A DNA stretch of 64,000 nucleotides from UBA4417 sp031550085 (lineage in GTDB: Bacteria > Bacteroidota > Bacteroidia > Bacteroidales > UBA4417): contig JAVBOY010000017.1 in NCBI GenBank assembly GCA_031550085.1, positions 1 through 64,000 on the forward strand, read 5' to 3'. Shown one piece after another: positions 51,721 through 60,240 of the stretch (within the stretch, counting starts at the first letter, position 1; each line of letters opens with the position of its first letter). The notes beneath the pieces were generated by a model. That model worked only from the letters and a program-made list of their open reading frames with translations, was not told where the DNA came from and searched no databases. The position numbers and the translations under genes are program-made.

Positions 51721-53859
51721 ATGATGAAATTACGTTCTACTTTTTTACTGATTGTACTTTTATTCGTAGGTAGCCCTGTTTTGTTTGCAAAATTTGTATC
51801 CAAGGAAGATGCCAAAAAAATTGCTTACAACTTTTTTGCCCAAAACATAGAAAACAGGCTATCTGCTTGGGATTTGGATGAATTAAACATGACCGAAGTG
51901 GAAACCCGTTATGGGGGAAATACGCCTTTCTTTTATGTATTTTCAAATAATGGAAAAGGGTTTATTTTGGTTTCGGCTGATGATAGGATGTTGCCGGTTT
52001 TAGGGTTTTCTTATGAAGGCAATTTTCCGGAACAAGGCCGGGTTGAACAACTGGATTACCTTTTGTCGGATTACCAAAAAGAATTTGAATACGCAAAAAC
52101 TACGGATGCAATTCCTGCGGAACGGGTTGTACAAAGCCGGGAGGGCTTAAAAACGGCTCATTCTCCAAAATCAATCTCCAACCAGGACACCATTGGGCCG
52201 CTTATTAAAAGCAACTGGAATCAACCTTATCCGTACAATGCATATTGTCCGGCCGATCCTCAAGGTTCCGGCGGGCATGCGGTGACAGGTTGTGTCGCCA
52301 CAGCCATGAGCCAGATCATGTACTATTACCGTTGGCCTAAAACCGGGGAAGGACAAAGTGGATACTATTCTGATTATGGTTGGCTGAATGTGAATTACGG
52401 GGCTACGAGCTATAAATGGGATGCCATGCAGAACACGGCCTCATCACAGAGCGGCAATGCAACCATTTCAGCTTGTGCGGAAATTGTATACCATTGCGGA
52501 GTAGCAGTGGAAATGATGTATGGCGGCAGTTCTTCGGGAGCATACTCATTTGATGTCCCGGATGCAATTACAAATCATTTCAGATATTCTCCTTCAGCAA
52601 CCTACCAGAGTCGTGATGGCATGAGTTGGACGAACTGGGAAAACGTTTTGATTGCCGAATTGGATAAAAAACAACCGTTGTATTATGCAGGATGTAGCGA
52701 TTCATGGGCTTGCCATGCATGGGTTTGCGACGGTTACACAACCTCCGGGTCCGGCGTAAAATATTTTCATCAAAATTTCGGATGGGGTGGATCAGGAAAC
52801 GGATATTACATTGTTTCGGCACCCACCGGCGGAGGATATAGTTTTACAAACAACCACAACATCGTAAAAAACTTTATTCCAGATGAAACCTACAATCCGG
52901 CTTGTGATTCGCGCACGCTGACCAGCCTGAACGGGTCTTTGGAAAGCGCCAACATTCCACGCCAGAATTACTCGCCCAATATGGATTGCCAGTATTTAAT
53001 AGCTCCTACCAACTTGGTATCGGGCATGAAGCTTGCCTTTCCTTATTTTGATTTGGATCATACCGACACCTTGTATTTGTATGGAGGCGAAAATACATCG
53101 GCTCCGCTTTTAGGGAAATATACGGGATCCAAAGCTCCTGATCCCATAACCTCTACTTCCGATAAAATATTTGTTGTTTTTAAAACAGACGGCGCCAATG
53201 AAAAAACAGGTTGGCAGCTCGAATACACCAGCATTCCTACGATCTATTGTTCGGGATTGAAAATCTACAACACACCCACCGGTTCGTTTGACGATGGAAG
53301 TGGAACAGCAAATTATCTAAATGGCTCCAATTGCCGCTGGAAAATAGCCCCTTCGGGAAATGCCCAAAACATTACATTGGCGTTCGAATCTTTTGATTTG
53401 GCTTCAACGGACTTCCTTGAAATCCGCTCGGCAAGGACAAACCAGATCATTGCCAAGCTAACCGGAAATCAAATTCCGGATCCCTACACAGAACCCACTG
53501 GAGGCTTTTTATTAACGTTTACTTCAAGCGCTTCCGACCCGACAGCAAGCGGTTTCAGTGTCAACTATACTAGTAAGATTGATGCTGCCGGGAAAGCAAC
53601 TGAGCTGGAAAACATGCTCGTTTTCCCCAATCCTTCATCCGGTGCGTTGACGGTTGAATTTTCAAATGTAAAAGGAAAGGATTATGCAATTTTCGTCAAG
53701 GATCTGGCGGGGAAAACGCTTTTCAACCAGAATTTTTCAGGTAAAAATGGGATCACAACCCAAGCCGTTGATTTAACGTTTTTGCGTAGCGGGATGTACC
53801 TGTTGAGTGTGGTACTTGACGGGAATGTTTACAACCAAAAGATTGTAATTACCCGCTAA
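51721..53859 (+). CDS. Secreted C10 (streptopain-type) cysteine protease, T9SS type A, copy 2
   Basis: A 712-residue paralogue of the preceding gene with the same order: signal peptide, inhibitory prodomain, C10 domain (Cys191 in GCVATAMSQIMYYYRWP, His332 in CHAWVCDGY), two CUB-like domains and a type A T9SS tail (MLVFPNPSSGALTVEF ... NQKIVITR). Both active sites look complete. The proteins differ most in the linker before the C10 domain and in the substrate-side loops, so they probably cut different targets. Two start codons (51721 and 51724) are adjacent. Confidence 0.92.
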   Translation: MMKLRSTFLLIVLLFVGSPVLFAKFVSKEDAKKIAYNFFAQNIENRLSAWDLDELNMTEVETRYGGNTPFFYVFSNNGKGFILVSADDRMLPVLGFSYEGNFPEQGRVEQLDYLLSDYQKEFEYAKTTDAIPAERVVQSREGLKTAHSPKSISNQDTIGPLIKSNWNQPYPYNAYCPADPQGSGGHAVTGCVATAMSQIMYYYRWPKTGEGQSGYYSDYGWLNVNYGATSYKWDAMQNTASSQSGNATISACAEIVYHCGVAVEMMYGGSSSGAYSFDVPDAITNHFRYSPSATYQSRDGMSWTNWENVLIAELDKKQPLYYAGCSDSWACHAWVCDGYTTSGSGVKYFHQNFGWGGSGNGYYIVSAPTGGGYSFTNNHNIVKNFIPDETYNPACDSRTLTSLNGSLESANIPRQNYSPNMDCQYLIAPTNLVSGMKLAFPYFDLDHTDTLYLYGGENTSAPLLGKYTGSKAPDPITSTSDKIFVVFKTDGANEKTGWQLEYTSIPTIYCSGLKIYNTPTGSFDDGSGTANYLNGSNCRWKIAPSGNAQNITLAFESFDLASTDFLEIRSARTNQIIAKLTGNQIPDPYTEPTGGFLLTFTSSASDPTASGFSVNYTSKIDAAGKATELENMLVFPNPSSGALTVEFSNVKGKDYAIFVKDLAGKTLFNQNFSGKNGITTQAVDLTFLRSGMYLLSVVLDGNVYNQKIVITR

Positions 53860-53878
53860 GGCTAAAAAATAAATTGGA

Positions 53879-53912
53879 ACAGGTTGCCGATCATTTTGGC
53901 AACCTGTTTTTT
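53879..53912 (+). terminator. Intrinsic terminator
   Basis: AGGTTGCC (53881-53888) pairs with GGCAACCT (53898-53905), followed by G and eight T. Confidence 0.9.
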
Positions 53913-53955
53913 TTGAAATTAATCGGATATTGTTGAGTTTTTTGAAGAATATCCT

Positions 53956-53963
53956 TACTTTTG
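53956..53963 (+). promoter_or_regulatory. Promoter -7 box of the Hdr-like operon
   Basis: TACTTTTG matches TAnnTTTG and would start transcription about 14 nt before the ATG at 53984, excluding the upstream in-frame start at 53930. Confidence 0.6.
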
Positions 53964-53983
53964 TTTACTGTAAAAGAAGTATT

Positions 53984-54685
53984 ATGGATACTTTATACAA
54001 CAAACTGTCAAAAGATTTCCGTTTCCAAGAAGGCTTAAATTCATGCATGAATTGCGGCACCTGCACGGCTATTTGTCCGGCAGCCGAGTTTTATCGCTAC
54101 GACCCCCGTCAAATTATCGATATCATCCAATCTAAGGACGAACAAAAAATCGAAGAATTGCTGAAAAGTGATTCCATTTGGTATTGCGGGGAATGCATGT
54201 CCTGTGTAACCCGCTGCCCGCGAAAAAATGCGCCCGGATTGGTTTTGATTGCCCTGCGAACCTTATCGCAGGAAATGGGCTTTTTCATTGAATCGGAAAA
54301 AGGGCGCCAACAGCTGGCCTTAAAACGAACCATCGGCGAATGGATTTTGGAACACGGTTATTGCCTTTACCCACGTAAAATCACGGCCAAAGACCACCCC
54401 GAAGCCGGCCCTATCTGGAAATGGGAAGAAGACAACATCGACAAAGTGCACAAGCGCCTTGATTCGAACCTGGATGGAGAAGGAACCGGCGGCTTGCGTA
54501 AAATTCCCCAGGAATCGTTGGACGAACTGAAACGAATTTTTGATGTAACCGGGGGTACCGAACGTTTCAATAAAATCGAAAGCTATTCAAAACAAAAAGC
54601 GGATGAAATGGGAATGACCGATGCGGATTATTTTACCATGGTTTATACCCAAAACAACGGAATGCATGAAAGGGATGAGTTATGA
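53984..54685 (+). CDS. Heterodisulfide reductase subunit C-like iron-sulfur protein
   Basis: A 233-residue cytoplasmic protein with two four-cysteine ferredoxin motifs (CMNCGTCTAICP and CGECMSCVTRCP, about residues 21-80), the two-[4Fe-4S] module of HdrC. A C-terminal charged helical region of about 140 residues is longer than in methanogen HdrC. It begins a five-gene operon and overlaps the next gene by four bases (ATGA). It probably passes electrons between the flavoprotein and the HdrB-like subunit. Confidence 0.85.
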   Translation: MDTLYNKLSKDFRFQEGLNSCMNCGTCTAICPAAEFYRYDPRQIIDIIQSKDEQKIEELLKSDSIWYCGECMSCVTRCPRKNAPGLVLIALRTLSQEMGFFIESEKGRQQLALKRTIGEWILEHGYCLYPRKITAKDHPEAGPIWKWEEDNIDKVHKRLDSNLDGEGTGGLRKIPQESLDELKRIFDVTGGTERFNKIESYSKQKADEMGMTDADYFTMVYTQNNGMHERDEL

Positions 54686-55752
54686 AAATAGAAGGTAAAA
54701 AACGCCTTTGGCAGGAATATCAGAAAGAAATCGCACCGGATCACTACTTCTATGTGCGAAGCTGCGTGCGGCAAAACTTTTTTCCTGCTGCCGAGCCTAC
54801 CTTTTTGCGTATTTTGCGCGGTGAATTGCAAAAAGATATTTTCGAAACTGCATTCCACACCACATGCAGCGGCATCGGCTACCATTCCGATATCGTCCCC
54901 ATCGAAACCACCATGACGGTGATTGCCCGCCAATTTGCCTTAATGACGGAAGCCGGATACGAAAATTATGTTACCTCATGCATTACTTCTTTTGGATTGT
55001 ATATTGAAATTCTGGAAACCTGGAAACATTTTCCCGAAATCGAACAAAAAGTCCGCAACTACCTGAAAGAAGCCACCGGGCGGGAGTTCAACATTCCCAG
55101 GAACATTGTGCATGCCAGTGATTTGGTCTACAAATTGCGCCACGAAATTGCCGAAAAGGCCCAATACAAACTGATCAACCAGCATACGGGAAAATCGCTG
55201 AAAGTAGTGGAACACATCGGATGTCATTATGCCAAAATGTTTCCCAGCAAAGGAGTAGGAGGGGCGGAATATCCTTACGTGCTATCGGGAATGGTGGAAA
55301 GCTGGGGAGGCGAGGTGGTCGATTATCCCGAACGCCGGCACTGCTGCGGATTCGGATTCCGGCAATATTTGGTAAAAGCCAACAGGGGCTATTCGGTGGC
55401 CAATACCAAAAAGAAATTCGATTCCATGGAACCCTACAAACCCGATATGATTATCACCAATTGTCCCGGTTGTCCCTATTTCCTGGATCGCTGGCAATAC
55501 ACCATTGCCGAAATGGAAGGAAAAACGTACGGCGAGAACGGCTATGGAATCCCCGTGTTTACTTACGAAGAAGTTGCCGGCCTGCTGATGGGATATAATC
55601 CTTGGGATTTGGGCCTGCAAGTACACCAGGTCGCTGTTGAACCCTTATTGGATAAAATCGGAATTCCCTACAACCCCGAAACCAAGTACAAAGGCAAAGA
55701 AGGCGAGAACCTCGGAGTACCCGAAATGCCGGTAAATATTCGATGTTGTTGA
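54682..55752 (+). CDS. Heterodisulfide reductase subunit B-like protein
   Basis: A 356-residue protein with two cysteine-rich CCG-type domains: early cysteines (HTTCSGIGYHS), HIGCHYAKMFP and RHCCGFGFR (about 177-222), and NCPGCPYF near 260. In methanogen HdrB these bind noncubane [4Fe-4S] clusters that reduce the CoM-S-S-CoB disulfide; here the substrate disulfide is unknown because Bacteroidota lack coenzymes M and B. Its start overlaps the HdrC-like stop codon. A palindromic spacer separates it from the HdrA-like gene. Confidence 0.85.
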   Translation: MKIEGKKRLWQEYQKEIAPDHYFYVRSCVRQNFFPAAEPTFLRILRGELQKDIFETAFHTTCSGIGYHSDIVPIETTMTVIARQFALMTEAGYENYVTSCITSFGLYIEILETWKHFPEIEQKVRNYLKEATGREFNIPRNIVHASDLVYKLRHEIAEKAQYKLINQHTGKSLKVVEHIGCHYAKMFPSKGVGGAEYPYVLSGMVESWGGEVVDYPERRHCCGFGFRQYLVKANRGYSVANTKKKFDSMEPYKPDMIITNCPGCPYFLDRWQYTIAEMEGKTYGENGYGIPVFTYEEVAGLLMGYNPWDLGLQVHQVAVEPLLDKIGIPYNPETKYKGKEGENLGVPEMPVNIRCC

Positions 55753-55780
55753 AATGAGCACCTTAAAAGATCCCTTTTTT

Positions 55781-55832
55781 TGACAGGATTAACAAGATGA
55801 ACAGGAAAACATGTAAATCCTGTAATCCTGTC
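55781..55832. repeat. Palindromic spacer inside the Hdr-like operon
   Basis: TGACAGGATTA (55781-55791) and TAATCCTGTC (55823-55832) are inverted copies; inner ACAGGA and ATCCTGT segments add more pairing. This GACAGGATTAACAGGAT-type palindrome is a known dispersed bacterial intergenic repeat. It probably forms a hairpin that sets the relative expression of the genes on either side. Confidence 0.75.
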
Positions 55833-55875
55833 TTGAAATTTCAAAAAAAGCAGTATACCAAGAAAAAGAGCGCTT

Positions 55876-56895
55876 ATGCAAAAAAATATTACCATTATTG
55901 GGGGCGGAGTAGCCGGAATGGAATCTGCCAAAATATTATCGGAAAAAGGATTTCAAATTACACTGGTCGAAGCCACAAATCAGGCAGGAGGGAATGTCAC
56001 TTCCTGGGACCGTCTTTTTCCGAACAAACGCAAGGCTTCCGAAGTATATCAACCCATGCTGGCCAATGCCGGAAAGGACTACCGGATTATTTACGGCGAA
56101 AAAATACAATCCCTCAATAAAAATAAACAACAATACTCGCTTCACTTAACTTCCGGAGAAATATTGAAAGCCGATGCTGTTTTGATTGCCACCGGCTTTA
56201 AACTGTTTAATGCATTCCGCAAGGAAGAATACGGTTACGGCATTTACGACAACGTAATTACCTCGTCCGATTTGGAGCGCATGATGCACCAGGGAAAAAT
56301 CCAAACCACCAAGGGAGAATCCCCCAAACGGGTCGCATTCGTCCATTGTGTCGGTTCTCGTGATGAAAAAGTCGGAAATACCTATTGTTCCAAAGTTTGC
56401 TGTGCCACAGCCGTAAAACAGGCTACCGAAGTCAAAGAACTGTTACCCGAAGCCGAAGTGTACTGCTTGTACATGGATTTGCGGATGTACGACCGTTATT
56501 TTGAAGATTTGTACCGCGAAGCCCAGGAAAAATTCGGAGTAAATTTCATTCGCGGACGCTTGTCTGAAGCCGCCGAAAACCACGAAGGGAGGATTGTCAT
56601 CAAAACCGAAGACACTTTGATCGGCAAACCCATCAAATTTTCGGTCGACTTACTCGTGCTTATGGTAGGCATGGAAGCCGCAGAACAATCAAGCGACCTA
56701 GCGACCTTGTTCCATATCCGCAAAGGCGATGACCAGTTTTTTGTCCCTCAGGACGAACATGTAAATTTTAATACCACCCAGCAAAAAGGCGTGTTTCTGT
56801 CCGGTACCTGCAAAGGGCCGAAAAATATCGCCGAAACCCTGGCCGATTCCCGGTCAGCTTGTGAAGCCATTGTTAATTATTTGAACGAAATTTAG
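55876..56895 (+). CDS. Heterodisulfide reductase subunit A-like flavoprotein (minimal)
   Basis: A 339-residue FAD protein. The Rossmann motif IIGGGVAGMESA (about 6-17) and the HdrA signature HCVGSRDEK ... YCSKVCCATAVKQA (about 156-183) are present. Full-length HdrA adds N-terminal and C-terminal ferredoxin domains; both are absent, and the next gene encodes a separate ferredoxin. The C terminus (GVFLSGTCKGPKNIAETLADSRSA) is typical. It is the probable flavin site where electrons enter or are split. Confidence 0.87.
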   Translation: MQKNITIIGGGVAGMESAKILSEKGFQITLVEATNQAGGNVTSWDRLFPNKRKASEVYQPMLANAGKDYRIIYGEKIQSLNKNKQQYSLHLTSGEILKADAVLIATGFKLFNAFRKEEYGYGIYDNVITSSDLERMMHQGKIQTTKGESPKRVAFVHCVGSRDEKVGNTYCSKVCCATAVKQATEVKELLPEAEVYCLYMDLRMYDRYFEDLYREAQEKFGVNFIRGRLSEAAENHEGRIVIKTEDTLIGKPIKFSVDLLVLMVGMEAAEQSSDLATLFHIRKGDDQFFVPQDEHVNFNTTQQKGVFLSGTCKGPKNIAETLADSRSACEAIVNYLNEI

Positions 56896-56899
56896 TAAG

Positions 56900-57241
56900 A
56901 TGCCCGACTTTGGTTACACCATCAGCAAACAACGCGTTGTTGACCTCGATAAAAATGAGTTTTCGCTGGCCGGAAAAATCCGGGAATCCGAAGAATCATT
57001 CAAATTATGCATTGGTTGCGGAACCTGTACCTCCACTTGCACGGCCGGAAATTTTACGCCCTTTAACCTTCGAAAAATCATGCTGCAAATCAACCGGGGC
57101 GAAACGGCACAAATACGGCAAGAGTTGGGAAAGTGCATGCTTTGCGGCAAATGTTTGTTGATTTGCCCCAGAGGCGTCAATACCCGGAATGTGGTGCTGG
57201 CGCTAAGTGAAATACTAACAATGAGGACGGAGGCCCGATGA
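56900..57241 (+). CDS. Two-[4Fe-4S] ferredoxin-type subunit of the Hdr-like complex
   Basis: A 113-residue protein with two cysteine motifs (CIGCGTCTSTCTAG near 36-49 and CMLCGKCLLICP near 77-88), similar to the ferredoxin part of HdrC. It starts 4 bp after the HdrA-like gene and overlaps the membrane subunit by four bases (ATGA), so it is likely its partner. It may replace the ferredoxin domain missing from the HdrA-like protein. Confidence 0.83.
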   Translation: MPDFGYTISKQRVVDLDKNEFSLAGKIRESEESFKLCIGCGTCTSTCTAGNFTPFNLRKIMLQINRGETAQIRQELGKCMLCGKCLLICPRGVNTRNVVLALSEILTMRTEAR

Positions 57242-59022
57242 AAGAAAGACTCAGTTACGATCCTTTTGTATTGCCCTTCACCATTGGGTTTATCTACATT
57301 TTGATTTTCCTGACGATTGCCACCCTGCGCGTTGTCAAGTCATTGCCTTTCAAAGACCGGAAAAAACTGGGCTACCATTTATTCAGCTGGAAAATATTCA
57401 TTTCGATCAAAGAAATCTTTTTAGAATGCCTGATCCATAAAAAAATATGGAAGCGGAACCCCTGGCTGGGCTATATGCACATGAGCATTGCCTTCGGGTG
57501 GTTCATGCTGATTCTGCTGGCGCATATCGAAGTCAAGCTGTTCTGTCCGTACCGCTGGAATCTGCCGTATTATCCCATTTTTTTCCGCTACTTTGTGATG
57601 GAAACCGAATCCACCTTAAGAGGCTCCTTGTTGTTTTTCCTGATGGATTTCTTCTTGCTGATCACCTTATCGGGAATATTTCTGGCCCTTTACAAACGTT
57701 TTCGCCCCAAACGCTTTAGCATGCGGCGTACCACACGGCTGAAGCTGGGCGATACCATTGCCATGTACACCCTTTGGCTTATCTTTCCGTTGCGGTTGCT
57801 GGCCGAAAGCTTTACTTCGGGCGTTGCCGGCGGGAGCTTTTTAACCCGGGGTATGGGAATTTTATTTGAAAATTTTATATCCGACACCTCTCACATTTTA
57901 CCCACCTGGTGGGCGTATTCCTGTGCATTGGGCGTATTTTTCGTTGCATTGCCCCATTCGCGCTACATGCACATCCCAACCGAAATTTTACTGATTGTGA
58001 TGCGCAATGCCGGGATCAAAGTAGGCGTAAAAAACACCGGATATGCCAAAGTAGCCATTTATTCCTGTTCCCGTTGCGGCATTTGCATCGATCCATGCCA
58101 AATGGCTTCGGCAGCCCAATTGCACCGCAAAGCTTCGGTGTATTTCATCCGGCAATTCCGGCACCATGATGATAACCATGCCAATATGGCTGCCGCCTGT
58201 TTAATGTGCGGACGTTGCGTGGACGCTTGTCCGGTAGGCATCGATTCATGCGCCTTGAAGCAAAATGTCCGGAATGCCGGCAACCATTTTACACAAGAAA
58301 ACCAATACCAGTATTTGCCTGCGGCAGACTCGTCAAAAAAAGCAGATGTCCTTTATTTTGCCGGCTGCATGACCCACCTGACACAGGATATCAAAAAGGC
58401 CATGTTAACCTTGTTGGATTCGGCTAAAGTAAACTACCACTTTATGGACGAGGACGGCAGCATTTGTTGCGGACGGCCGTTATCCTTGGCCGGACAGCAA
58501 AGCGCCGCAGATATCCTGATTCAAAAGAACAAGGAAATTATCGAACAATCGGGGGCAAAAATCCTGGTGACTTCATGCCCGATCTGTTACCGGGTGTTCA
58601 ACGAAGTTTACAACCTGAAAATTCAAGTGTTGCACCATACCGAATATCTGAACCGCTTGTTGCAGGAAAACAAATTACGCCTCAAAAAAAGCAATCAGTC
58701 GGTTGTGTTCCATGATTCGTGCGAATTGGCACGGTATTCATCTATCTACGAAGCGCCCCGGAAAATTTTGAGCCAGGCGGCCCACCTTCAGGCAACCCCG
58801 TTTGACGGTGAAAATGCGCTTTGCTGCGGAGGAAGTTTGGGATCCCTGAATTTAAATGCACGCCAACGGCGTAAAATTGCCGTCGATGCGGCCGGGAAAT
58901 TAACCCAATCCCATCCCGATTGTTTGGTAACGGCCTGTCCGTTATGCAAAAAAACCTTTGCGCATGCGAGCCAGCATCCGGTAAAAGACATTGCCCAAAT
59001 CATGGCTGAAAATCTGGTGTAA
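57238..59022 (+). CDS. Membrane-bound HdrD-like iron-sulfur protein fused to a cytochrome b-type domain
   Basis: A 594-residue protein. The N-terminal 245 residues carry five membrane helices with histidines placed as heme b ligands (YMHMSIAFGW, LLAHIEV, PHSRYMHIP), as in NarI- or HdrE-type quinone-interacting subunits. A ferredoxin pair follows (CSRCGICIDPC near 276, CLMCGRCVDACPVG near 320), then two CCG-type domains (CMTHL ... CCGRPL ... CPICYR; HDSCELARYSS ... CCGGSLG ... CPLC). It resembles a fused HdrDE, DsrK or HmcF and probably links the soluble Hdr proteins to menaquinone. Confidence 0.85.
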   Translation: MKERLSYDPFVLPFTIGFIYILIFLTIATLRVVKSLPFKDRKKLGYHLFSWKIFISIKEIFLECLIHKKIWKRNPWLGYMHMSIAFGWFMLILLAHIEVKLFCPYRWNLPYYPIFFRYFVMETESTLRGSLLFFLMDFFLLITLSGIFLALYKRFRPKRFSMRRTTRLKLGDTIAMYTLWLIFPLRLLAESFTSGVAGGSFLTRGMGILFENFISDTSHILPTWWAYSCALGVFFVALPHSRYMHIPTEILLIVMRNAGIKVGVKNTGYAKVAIYSCSRCGICIDPCQMASAAQLHRKASVYFIRQFRHHDDNHANMAAACLMCGRCVDACPVGIDSCALKQNVRNAGNHFTQENQYQYLPAADSSKKADVLYFAGCMTHLTQDIKKAMLTLLDSAKVNYHFMDEDGSICCGRPLSLAGQQSAADILIQKNKEIIEQSGAKILVTSCPICYRVFNEVYNLKIQVLHHTEYLNRLLQENKLRLKKSNQSVVFHDSCELARYSSIYEAPRKILSQAAHLQATPFDGENALCCGGSLGSLNLNARQRRKIAVDAAGKLTQSHPDCLVTACPLCKKTFAHASQHPVKDIAQIMAENLV

Positions 59023-59075
59023 AGAGAAAGAATGAAAGTCCGGGTACTGTAAAAACGTGTTTTACAACAACGCAT

Positions 59076-60062
59076 TTACTTCACCCGAAGTTTCCGGCCC
59101 AATTTCAAGGTCGTTTTCGGCGAAATGCCGTTCAGTTTGCAGAGGTTGTCTACCGTTGTACCGTTGCGTTTGGCCAGAGAATAAAGCGTATCGCCCTGTT
59201 TAACGGTATAGTATTTTTTTGCGCCCTGGGCCGAAGAGCCTGCCTTTTTATCCGTCGCCGTATTTTTAGCAAGCGCTTCATTCCGGGTTACATAATCCAT
59301 TCCGGGCATATAATCCCGCGAGTAACCGAACGATTTGCGCATCAACAACAAGGTGTCGGAAACTAACTGATTGGTTTCAAAATTGATCAACTGTTTCGGA
59401 TTAAATGCTTCTTCCCGGAAACGGGTTTCAAAATGCAGGTGGTTGCAACTGGCGCGTCCGGTTCGTCCGCCCAAGCCCAATACTTCCCCGGCCTTTATGA
59501 TTTGATTCGGCTCTACTAAAGACTTCGACAAATGTGCATACACCGTTTCCAAGCCGTTGTTATGCCTTACCACCACACAAATGCCGTAACCCGAACAAAT
59601 ATCCGAAAAACGAACCACTCCGTCAAATGCGCATCCCACAGAATCCCCATGGTTCAAACGAATGTCGACACCCGTATGAATGCGCCGTCCCCGTTTTCCG
59701 AAAGGAGAAAGGAACTCTCCCAGGCGGGGCATTACAAAGCGGGAACTGTCATTGGGAAGCAACACAAGCCGGACGGTATCTTCCTCAACGCCTTCCATAC
59801 CGCGAACCGCCGTACGGACATATTTGGTTTGCCAGGTAGCGTAATATTTTGTTACCGGAAAAACATTTAATATTGCCGGCATGGCCGAAGAATGGATTTC
59901 TGCAGAGATATTTTCCAGAATTTCTTCGTCGCTGGGGTTATCGTCGAGGGTATCTGCAAGAGCTATATTTTGTTTATCGACAGGTATTTGCTGTGCTTCT
60001 GCCGTAAAGACAGTCCAAAGTGTAACAAGCAAAAGAGGGAATAAATAACTAAAAAAACGCAT
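59076..60062 (-). CDS. M23 metallopeptidase with LysM domain
   Basis: A 328-residue exported protein. Signal peptide (cleavage near AEAQQ), a linker, an M23 zinc-peptidase (LytM) domain with HTGVD and HLHFETR metal-binding motifs (about 145-235), and a C-terminal LysM module (YTVKQGDTLYSLAKRNG) that binds peptidoglycan. It likely cuts cell-wall cross-links during growth or division. Transcribed alone, with a promoter box 63 bp upstream. Confidence 0.93.
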   Translation of the reverse strand: MRFFSYLFPLLLVTLWTVFTAEAQQIPVDKQNIALADTLDDNPSDEEILENISAEIHSSAMPAILNVFPVTKYYATWQTKYVRTAVRGMEGVEEDTVRLVLLPNDSSRFVMPRLGEFLSPFGKRGRRIHTGVDIRLNHGDSVGCAFDGVVRFSDICSGYGICVVVRHNNGLETVYAHLSKSLVEPNQIIKAGEVLGLGGRTGRASCNHLHFETRFREEAFNPKQLINFETNQLVSDTLLLMRKSFGYSRDYMPGMDYVTRNEALAKNTATDKKAGSSAQGAKKYYTVKQGDTLYSLAKRNGTTVDNLCKLNGISPKTTLKLGRKLRVK

Positions 60063-60124
60063 CTAAATAATAATAAAATCAACAAGTTAAAGAATAAAAC
60101 AAACCTCTGTCCCACGAAGAGGAA

Positions 60125-60132
60125 CAAAAATA
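60125..60132 (-). promoter_or_regulatory. Promoter -7 box of the M23 peptidase
   Basis: TATTTTTG on the minus strand matches TAnnTTTG; leader about 56 nt. Confidence 0.58.
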
Positions 60133-60240
60133 AACGTATTTTTCCAACACAAAAACAAAAAAGTCCGGTAAACAACGGTATTTATGTTTTTTTAAAGAAA
60201 CATCAACCCTCATTTTTACACGAAAACTATTATTTATCAA

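Noticed and set aside
55797..56120. 107-codon frame across the HdrB-HdrA gap
   Set aside because: It overlaps the HdrA-like gene out of frame and starts inside a palindromic repeat.
59963..60175. 70-codon hydrophobic minus-strand frame upstream of the M23 gene
   Set aside because: It overlaps the start of the M23 gene in another frame and spans its promoter; hydrophobicity comes from T-rich DNA.
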